Shown: piece by piece, positions 47,988 through 64,000 of the stretch
Layout of the letters: each line of letters starts with the position of its first letter
Numbering within the stretch: the stretch's first letter is position 1
From: Dactylosporangium aurantiacum
Lineage (GTDB): Bacteria; Actinomycetota; Actinomycetes; Mycobacteriales; Micromonosporaceae
Reading direction: 5' to 3'
Assembly (NCBI RefSeq): GCF_000716715.1
Contig: NZ_JNYJ01000019.1
Coordinates: 62,001 to 126,000, forward strand
DNA length: 64,000 bases
Translations under genes and position numbers: made by a program
The notes under the pieces: model-generated
What the model saw: only the letters and a program-made list of their open reading frames with translations
The model's database searches: none
What the model was told of the DNA's origin: nothing

Positions 47988-48967
47988 GAGACCCGCCGTT
48001 GCGGGAGCACGACGCCGTTGTCGAAGATGGCCGCCATCACCTCGGGCAGGTCCGCGGGCGACTCCACGTGCACGACCGGGAACGGGAAACCGATCCAGCC
48101 GCGCGGCAGCGACGGGCCGAGGACGAGCCCGACGCGCGTCTTGTGCCGGCGCATCTCGGCGCTCATGTCGTCGATGCGGATCGTCTCGACCGCGTTGCGG
48201 CCGAACATGTCGGCGACCTCCGCGGCGCTGGTGAGGGTCCGCGGCTCCAGCGACGAGCACAGCGGCAGCACCGGCGCGCCGAGGCCGGCCCCGCCGGCGA
48301 TCGCGGCGATCGAGTCCGCGACGGCCTGCCGCAGCGGCGTGTGTACCGCCACCGTGTTGGCCTCCTGCACCTGGACCTGGCCCAGCCCGCCGGACGCCGC
48401 GGTCTCGGCGGCGAGCCGCTCCAGGGCCTCACGGTAGCCGCTGAGCAGCAGGATCCGGAACGTGCCGGTGGGGTGGGTGCCGAAGTCGCCGGCGAGCCAG
48501 ACCCCGTCGCGTTTCGGCTCGACGAGCAGCGCCTCGTCCTGGTCGACGGGCAGGAACGCGACGGCGACGCCCTCGGCCGGCCCGTCGGGGTCGCGGGGTC
48601 CGACGTGGTCCATGCGCATCAGCAGGTCGAACAGCCGCTCGCGGGGCAGCGCGCCGGCCAGCGCGGAGCTGACCATCGAGCCGAGGCTGAGCCCGCCGAC
48701 CGCGGCCGGGTGGATGCCCTGCGTGGCGAGGACGTCGTGGATGCCGACCATCGCGGCGGCCAGCGCGACCGAGCCGTGCCGGGACCGGGCCTCGATGTCG
48801 TCGTGGTCGTCCTCCCGGCGGCGCAGCAGCAGGTCCAGGTCCAGTCCGGTCCACGTGCTGACCTTGTCGTACACCTGCTGCATGGCGGGGTTGGCGGCGT
48901 GGAACTCCATGACGCCGCGCGGGTCGTAGTTGAGCAGGTTCGTTCCGAAGATGAACGCGAGGCTCAT
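47984..48967 (-). CDS. Discrete acyltransferase, copy 2
   Basis: 327-aa stand-alone acyltransferase of the FabD/AT fold. The nucleophile elbow is GGLSLGSM (Ser94) and the partner histidine is likely in VAVHTPLR, replacing the AFHS region of PKS ATs; LGPSLPRG is near the C-terminus. It shares its N-terminus (MSLAFIFG..NYDP) and overall plan with the next gene, so the two are tandem paralogues. The conserved arginine that grips a malonyl carboxylate is not obvious, recalling VinK-type enzymes that move other acyl groups between carrier proteins. ATG 48967 is 15 bp after copy 1. It could load a carrier in trans, perhaps for the broken PKS B module. Confidence 0.8.
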   Translation of the reverse strand: MSLAFIFGTNLLNYDPRGVMEFHAANPAMQQVYDKVSTWTGLDLDLLLRRREDDHDDIEARSRHGSVALAAAMVGIHDVLATQGIHPAAVGGLSLGSMVSSALAGALPRERLFDLLMRMDHVGPRDPDGPAEGVAVAFLPVDQDEALLVEPKRDGVWLAGDFGTHPTGTFRILLLSGYREALERLAAETAASGGLGQVQVQEANTVAVHTPLRQAVADSIAAIAGGAGLGAPVLPLCSSLEPRTLTSAAEVADMFGRNAVETIRIDDMSAEMRRHKTRVGLVLGPSLPRGWIGFPFPVVHVESPADLPEVMAAIFDNGVVLPQRRVS

Positions 48968-48982
48968 GCTGGCCTTCCTAGG

Positions 48983-49921
48983 TCACGTGGGCAGGAGCAC
49001 GTCGTGTTCGCGGACGGCGGCCACGACCTGGCCGATGTCGTCCGGGGCGTCGACGTACACGACGGGGAACGGGAACTCGAACCCGTCACGGGGCAGGGTC
49101 GGGCCGAGGATGACGCCGAGCCGCGCGCCGAGGCGGCGCATCTGCCCGGTGAGGTGGTCGGCCCGGACCGGCTCGACGACGTTGCGGCTGAACTCGCTGC
49201 GGACCTGGTCGGCGCTGTGCAGCACGCGCGGCTCCAGCGACGAGCACATCGGCACCGCCGGGTCGGTGAACGCGAGGTCGGCGGCGATGCGGGCGAGGAC
49301 GTCGCGGGCGCGGTACCGCAGCGGGCTGTGCACCGCGACGGTCTCGTCGCTGAACACGAAGTACTCCGGCGGGTAGCCGGCGGCGAGCTGGTCCAGGGCG
49401 TCGCGGTAGCCGCTGAGCAGCAGCATCCGGAACGCGCCGCTGGTGTGCATGCCGAAGTCGCCGCCGAACCAGATGCCGGGCCGGGTGCCGTAGAACGACT
49501 CGTAGGTCTGCCCGAGCGGCAGGACCGCGGCGACGCAGCCCTCGGGCAGCTCGGCACGGTCGGGGCGCTGGTCGCCGTCGGTGTGCGCGAGCAGCCCGAT
49601 GACGTCCTGCCGGGACACCGCGCCGCACAGCGCCCCGGACACCATCGCGCCGAGGCTGATCCCGCCGACCATCGCCGGCTGGATGCCGTGCCCGCCGAGC
49701 AGGTCGGCGATGCCGAACATGGCGGCGGCCAGCCCGATCGAGGTGTTGCGGGAGCGCTGCGCCGAGTCGCCGGGCCGCAGCAGCAGCCCGACGTCGACGC
49801 CGGTCCATGCCGCCGCCAGGTCGTAGGCGTCGCGGACCGGTGCGTGCCGCTCGTACAGGGCGACGAGACCGGCCGGATCGTAGGTGAGGTTCTTCTGGCC
49901 GAGGATGAACGCGAGGCTCAC
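48983..49921 (-). CDS. Discrete acyltransferase, copy 1
   Basis: 312-aa stand-alone acyltransferase of the FabD/AT fold, paralogous to the gene after it. Nucleophile elbow GGISLGAM (Ser89), histidine motif VAVHSPLR, and LGPTLPRD toward the C-terminus. GTG 49921 has GAGAGGAG upstream, 19 bp after glycosyltransferase 3. The shared MSLAFI start and similar internal spacing show a tandem duplication followed by divergence. As in copy 2, the malonyl-binding arginine is not apparent, so a substrate other than malonyl-CoA is possible. Either copy may act in trans on PKS B or transfer a starter from a free-standing carrier not seen in this window. Confidence 0.8.
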   Translation of the reverse strand: MSLAFILGQKNLTYDPAGLVALYERHAPVRDAYDLAAAWTGVDVGLLLRPGDSAQRSRNTSIGLAAAMFGIADLLGGHGIQPAMVGGISLGAMVSGALCGAVSRQDVIGLLAHTDGDQRPDRAELPEGCVAAVLPLGQTYESFYGTRPGIWFGGDFGMHTSGAFRMLLLSGYRDALDQLAAGYPPEYFVFSDETVAVHSPLRYRARDVLARIAADLAFTDPAVPMCSSLEPRVLHSADQVRSEFSRNVVEPVRADHLTGQMRRLGARLGVILGPTLPRDGFEFPFPVVYVDAPDDIGQVVAAVREHDVLLPT

Positions 49922-49940
49922 GCCGGCTCCTCTCGGGAAG

Positions 49941-51209
49941 TTAGGGGCGCCGCCATGCCGCCGGGCGCTGCTCGGCGGTGAACCGTTCCAGCTCGGTGAC
50001 GACCTGTGCCGGGGCCGGCCGGCGCAGCGCCTCGTCGCGCAGGGTCGCGGCGTTGCCGGCGAACCCGGGCTCGGCCACGAGGCGCTGGACCGCGTCGCGG
50101 ATCTGTTGCGGCCCGGCCTGCACGTGCGGCAGGTACAGGCCGGCCCCGGCCTGCTGCAGGCCGGTGGCGCGCAGGGTCTGGTCGGCGACCGGGGTGGACA
50201 CGAACAGCTGCGGCACGCCGTGCACGAGGGCGGTGGCGTAGCTGCCGAAGCCGCCGTGGTGGATGAGGGCGGCGCAGCTGGGCAGCAGGGCGTGCAGCGG
50301 CACCGACTGCACGACGCGGGCGTTGTCCGGCACCCGGTCCAGCTCCTGCGCCTGGGCGGGCAGCAGGGCGGCGACGACCTCCACGTCGAGGTCGGCGAGG
50401 GCCTCGAGGATCGCGGCCTTCGACACGTAGTCGCCGCCGTAGCGTTCGGTGTTGGCGGCGCCGAGGCTCAGGCACACGCGGGGGCGGGCGGCCGGCTCGG
50501 TGAGCCAGCCGGGCACGACCGCGGGGCCGTTGTAGGGCACGAACCGCACCGGGACCCGCCGCACGTCCGACGGCACCGACAGCCGCTCCGGCAGCGGGTC
50601 GAGGGTCAGCTGGCCGGTGATGAGCTCCTCGGTGAACGTGCCGCCGAGCGCCTCGGCGTGCCCGCCGAGCCAGTCCGCCATCGGGTCCTGGCGCTGCGGC
50701 GGCGGTACCTCGTCGCGCAGCTTCGTGAACAGCTGCCGCTTCATCGCCCACACGTCGGCGAAGCACATGGAGCGCACGTGGGCGGCGCCGACCGCGCCGG
50801 CGGCGATCGGGCCGGCGTAGGTGAGCGGGTCCCACACGACGAGGTCGGGCCGCCAGTGCCGGGCGAACGCGACCAGGTCGGCGATCATCGGCTCGTTGTA
50901 GTAGGCGAAGCCCCAGGCGCCCATCTGGGCCCGCTCCAGCTCCCGCTCCCAGGTGAGCTTCGCCGGGTCCAGCTCGCTCCAGTCGACGGACTCGACCTCC
51001 TGCGACTCGCGGTGCTGCGCCATCGCGGAGCTGATGTTGCTGTCGTCGCCGACGCCGACCGCGGTCATCCCGGTGCGGGCGATGACGTCGGTGAACGCCG
51101 GCGAGCTGGCGACGCGGACCTCGTGACCGGCGGCCCGCGCCGCCCACGCGATCGGGGTCATGCAGAACAGGTGGGACTTCTCCGGCAGCGTGACGAACAG
51201 CACCCGCAT
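49941..51209 (-). CDS. GT1-family (EryCIII/DesVII-type) glycosyltransferase 3
   Basis: 422-aa UGT-fold glycosyltransferase beginning MRVLFVTLPEKSHLFCMTPIAWAARAAGHEVRVA, in the style of macrolide deoxysugar transferases. The donor-binding motif HHGGFGSYATALVHGVPQLFV is near 330-350. ATG 51209 has AAGGAG upstream. It lies 23 bp after the type II thioesterase and 19 bp before the first discrete acyltransferase, within the PKS B operon. EryCIII/DesVII enzymes often need a P450-like helper protein; none is present in the window, so this one may be independent or its helper may lie beyond 64 kb. The acceptor is probably the cluster's own aglycone. Confidence 0.9.
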   Translation of the reverse strand: MRVLFVTLPEKSHLFCMTPIAWAARAAGHEVRVASSPAFTDVIARTGMTAVGVGDDSNISSAMAQHRESQEVESVDWSELDPAKLTWERELERAQMGAWGFAYYNEPMIADLVAFARHWRPDLVVWDPLTYAGPIAAGAVGAAHVRSMCFADVWAMKRQLFTKLRDEVPPPQRQDPMADWLGGHAEALGGTFTEELITGQLTLDPLPERLSVPSDVRRVPVRFVPYNGPAVVPGWLTEPAARPRVCLSLGAANTERYGGDYVSKAAILEALADLDVEVVAALLPAQAQELDRVPDNARVVQSVPLHALLPSCAALIHHGGFGSYATALVHGVPQLFVSTPVADQTLRATGLQQAGAGLYLPHVQAGPQQIRDAVQRLVAEPGFAGNAATLRDEALRRPAPAQVVTELERFTAEQRPAAWRRP

Positions 51210-51232
51210 CGGTGTCGGCTCCTTCCGGTGGT

Positions 51233-51981
51233 TCAGACGGCGGCGGGGGTCATGGACCCGGTGATGACGGCCAGGACGGCCGCCTGGTGCCGGGCGAGGA
51301 AGAAGTGGCCGCCGTCGTACACGTGCAGCACCGCCGGTCCGGTCGTGTGGCCGCGCCAGGCGTCGGCCTCCTCGACGCTGACCTTCGGGTCGTCGTGGCC
51401 GGTGAACACGGTCACCGGGCAGTGCAGCGGCTCGCCCTCGGTGTACACGTACGTCTCGGCGGCCTTGTAGTCGTTGCGGACGACCGGCAGCACCGAGCGC
51501 AGCAGGTCCTCGTCGTCGAAGACCCGGGTGTCGGTGCCGCTGAGCGACTGCATCTCCGCGACGATGCCGGCGTCGTCGCGGCGGTGCACGTCCTCGTCGC
51601 GCAGCCGGGACGGGGCGCGGCGGCCGGAGACGAACAGGTGCAGGGGTTCCCGGGACATGGCGGTGAGCCGGCGGGCCACCTCGAACGCGACGGTGGCGCC
51701 CATGCTGTGGCCGAACAGCGCGAACGGCCGGTCCAGCCACGGCAGCACCGCGTCGGTGCAGCGCGCGGCCAGCTCGTGGAGGTCGTCGACGAGCGGCTCG
51801 TTCCGCCGCTCCTGCCGGCCGGGGTACTGCACGGACAGCACGTCGACGCCCGGCCCGGCGTTCGCGGAGACCGGCAGGTAGTACGGCGCCGAGCTGCCGG
51901 CGTGCGGAAAGCACACCAGCCGGACCGGCGCGTCGGGGCGGGGGTGGTACCGGCGCACCCAAAGGTCACTGGTGGTCATGC

Positions 51982-51985
<4 letters not shown>
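51233..51985 (-). CDS. Type II thioesterase (editing), PKS B operon
   Basis: 250-aa alpha/beta-hydrolase that clears stalled acyl groups from carrier domains. N-terminal LVCFPHAGSSAPYYLP, nucleophile elbow GHSMG and the C-terminal GGHFFLA histidine motif are all standard. ATG 51985 overlaps the PKS B stop as ATGA; a second ATG two codons later is possible. It is the second type II thioesterase of the cluster. Its coupling to PKS B suggests it serves that line. Confidence 0.93.
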
Positions 51986-61568
<9,583 letters not shown>

Positions 61569-61572
<4 letters not shown>

Positions 61573-64000
61573 CCCTCGCGCAGACCCTCGATCCGGGCAC
61601 AGACCTCGTCATAGGCCGCCGCGAACACCGGATAGGCGTCGTAGAGGCCGCGGCCCATGCCGGACCACTGCGCGCCCTGCCCCGTGAACAGCATCGCGGT
61701 GCCGCCGGTGCGGGCCCTCCCCCGGATGACCGTGTCACCGAGCAGGACGGCCCGGTGGTCGAACATGGACCGGCCCGTGGCGAGGGAGTAGCCGACGTCG
61801 ACCGGGTCGCGGTCCGTGACGGCCCGGACCCGGTCCAGCTGCGCGTCGAGGGCCTCGGGGGTCCGCGCCGACACCGGCCACGGCACCACCGGAAGCGCGG
61901 ACGGCTCGGCGGGCGGGTCGGCGGGCGGCGCCTCTTCGAGGATGACGTGGGCGTTGGTGCCGCTCATCCCGAACGACGACACGCCGGCCCGGCGCGGACG
62001 GTCCGCGTCGGGCCAGGGCCGGGCCTCGGTGAGCAGCTCGACGTTGCCGGCGGTCCAGTCGACGTGCGGGGACGGTTCGGTGACGTGCAGGGTCCGCGGC
62101 AGCGTCCCGTGCCGCAGCGCCTGCACCATCTTGATCACGCCGCCGACGCCGGCGGCCGCCTGCGGGTGGCCGATGTTCGACTTCAGCGACCCGAGCCACA
62201 GTGGACGGTCGTCGGGGCGGTCCTGGCCGTAGGTGGCCAGCAGCGCCTGGGCCTCGATCGGGTCGCCGAGCGGGGTGCCGGTGCCGTGCGCCTCGACGGC
62301 GTCGACGTCGGCGGCGCCGAGGCGGGCGCTGGCCAGGGCACGGCGGATGACGCGCTGCTGGGCGGGGCCGTTCGGGGCGGTGAGCCCGTTGGAGGCGCCG
62401 TCCTGGTTGACGGCGCTGCCGCGGATGACGGCGAGGACGGTGTGCCCGTTGCGCCGCGCGTCGCTGAGCCGTTCGAGCAGGACCATGCCGGCGCCTTCGG
62501 ACCAGCTGGCGCCGTCGGCGGCGGCGGAGAACGGCTTGCACCGGCCGTCGGGGGCGAGGGCCCGCTGCCGGCTGTAGTCGATGAGCGACACCGGGGTCGA
62601 CATGACGGTGACGCCGCCGGCGAGGGCGAGGGTGCAGTCGCCGGCCCGCAGCGACTGGATCGCCCAGTGCAGCGCGACGAGCGACGACGAGCACGCGGTG
62701 TCCACGGACACGGCGGGTCCTTCGAGCCCGAACGTGTACGCGATCCGGCCGGACAGGACGCTGAAGGAGTTGCCGCTGCCGATGAGGCCCTCCGCGGACT
62801 CCTTCGCGAGCATCAGCAGGCCGACGTAGTCCTGGTAGGTGACGCCGGCGAACACGCCGGTCTGGCTGCCGCGCAGCGACACCGGGTCGATCCCGGCATG
62901 CTCGACGGCCTCCCACGACGTCTCCAGCAGCAGCCGGTGCTGCGGGTCCATGGCGAGCGCCTCGCGGGGCGAGATGCCGAAGAACGCGGGGTCGAAGTCG
63001 CCGGCGTCGTGCAGGAAGCCGCCGCCCTGCGCGTAGCAGGTGCCGGGCGCGTCCGGGTCCGGGTCGTACAGCGCCTCGACGTCCCAGCCGCGGTTCGTCG
63101 GGAACGGCGTGATGGCGTCGCCGCCGGCCATGACGAGCCGCCACAGGTCGTCGGCGCTGTTGACGTCGCCCGGGTAGCGGCACGCCATGCCGACGATCGC
63201 GATCGGCTCGTCGACGGTGGCGGGCCCGGCCTGCGGTTCGGCGCCGGTGTCCGGCCCGCCGAGCAGCTCGTGGCGCAGGTGCGCGGCGGCGGCGGCCGGG
63301 GTCGGGTGGTCGAAGACGAGCGTGGCGGGCAGCCGGATCCCGGTCGCCTCGGTGAGGGCGTTGCGCAGCTCGACGGCGGTGAGCGAGTTGATGCCGAGGT
63401 TCTGGAACGGCTGGTCGGCGTCGACGGCGGCCGGGTCGGCGTAGCCGAGGACGGCGGCGGTGTGCTCCCGGACCAGGTCGGTGAGGGCGGTCCGCTGCTC
63501 GGTGTCGGTGCGGCCGGCGAGCCGGGCGGTGAGGGCGTTGCCGGTCGGGGCGGTGGCCGCGGCCGACCGCCGGCGAGGCTCGGCCGTGGTCCGTGTCGTT
63601 TGCGTCTGTACGGTCACCGCCGGCCCCCCGGTCGGCGCTTCGCCGGTCGGCCGCATGACGAGGGCGTCGACGGTGACGACGGGGGCGCCGGTCGGGTCGG
63701 TGGCGAGGATGGCGACGGCGCCGGGCCGGCCGGTCGGGGTGAGCCGGACCCGCAGCCGGCGGGCGCCGGTGGCGTGCAGCGTGCACCCGTTCCACGCGAA
63801 CGGCAACAGGTCCCCGTCGAGGCCCGGCAGGGCGCCGAGGGCGAGGCCGTGCAGGGCCGCGTCGAGCAGCGCGGGGCGCAGCCCGAAGGCGTCGTCGCCG
63901 GGCTGCGGCTCGACGTCGACGTCGGCGTAGAGGCTGTCGCCGGCCCGCCACGCGGCGCGCAGTCCGCGGAACGCGGGGCCGTAGGCGAAGCCGGCGTCGG
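61569..64000 (-). pseudogene. PKS B, upstream part, frameshifted in AT: DH-ACP-KS-(AT fragment)
   Basis: Type I PKS sequence entering from beyond 64000 and stopping at TGA 61571-61569. It contains the C-terminal part of a DH domain ([13 protein letters not shown], then LLPFAWNG), and after only about 60 residues an ACP ([11 protein letters not shown]; Asn for the usual Asp, Ser kept). So that module has no KR between DH and ACP. A full KS follows (VDTACSSS near 62.69 kb, [12 protein letters not shown]). The next AT starts normally ([13 protein letters not shown]) but ends after [11 protein letters not shown]. The following frame resumes at MQALPAGG, so about 70 residues including GHSxGE are absent and the frame changes by one. 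TGATG at the break could allow re-initiation. Real deletion and assembly collapse between similar ATs are both possible. Confidence 0.8.

Overview
The window is very high-GC DNA, with G or C in almost every third codon position, GTG and TTG starts, and tightly overlapping genes. This fits an actinomycete, possibly of the Micromonospora/Actinoplanes type, though the genus cannot be fixed from sequence alone. Nearly all of it is one secondary-metabolite cluster: a hybrid non-ribosomal peptide/type I polyketide assembly line with glycosylation. The cluster continues past base 64000. I saw no tRNA, rRNA, CRISPR array, transposase or attachment site.

Layout. 77-1156 (-) is an EhpF-like acid ligase, divergent from mqnD (1365-2237, +) and a small membrane protein. 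Bases 2744-10295 (+) hold three overlapping LuxR-type regulator genes. After a lower-GC leader comes a PAS-LuxR regulator (10777-11544, +) with an in-frame TTA codon. Two hairpins separate it from the convergent operon 30608-11674 (-): NRPS 1 (C-A-T-C-A-T-C), type II thioesterase, MbtH protein and a bimodular PKS. Next on the minus strand is mqnA-mqnC-reductase (33766-30744). A glycosyltransferase (33898-35133, +) converges on an E1-type 3-dehydrase and a sugar epimerase/reductase (37526-35138, -). NRPS 2 plus an MFS exporter occupy 46630-37681 (-). The last block (-) is a second PKS ending in a thioesterase (64000-51982), type II thioesterase, glycosyltransferase, two tandem discrete acyltransferases and another glycosyltransferase (to 46809).

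How it may work together. The most striking content is three futalosine-pathway genes (mqnA, mqnC, mqnD) inside the cluster, without mqnB or mqnE, beside a free-standing acid ligase. I infer that the cluster diverts chorismate to 1,4-dihydroxy-6-naphthoate or an earlier aryl intermediate, which is activated as a building block. The four A domains would add amino acids; the first pocket reads as ornithine. The PKS modules would add two methylmalonate units and at least two malonate units. The sugar genes imply at least one 3-deoxy sugar, and three glycosyltransferases are present.

Regulation. Five places resemble the PAS-LuxR (PimM-type) operator CTVGGGAWWTCCCBAG. They lie upstream of mqnD, mqnA, the sugar operon, NRPS 1 and NRPS 2. 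Three of them share further bases downstream, which ties the mqn genes to the cluster regulon. The main oddity is a break in PKS B at 61569-61572, where about 70 residues of an AT domain, including its nucleophile, are missing with a frameshift. It is either a real lesion, perhaps compensated by the discrete acyltransferases, or an assembly error.
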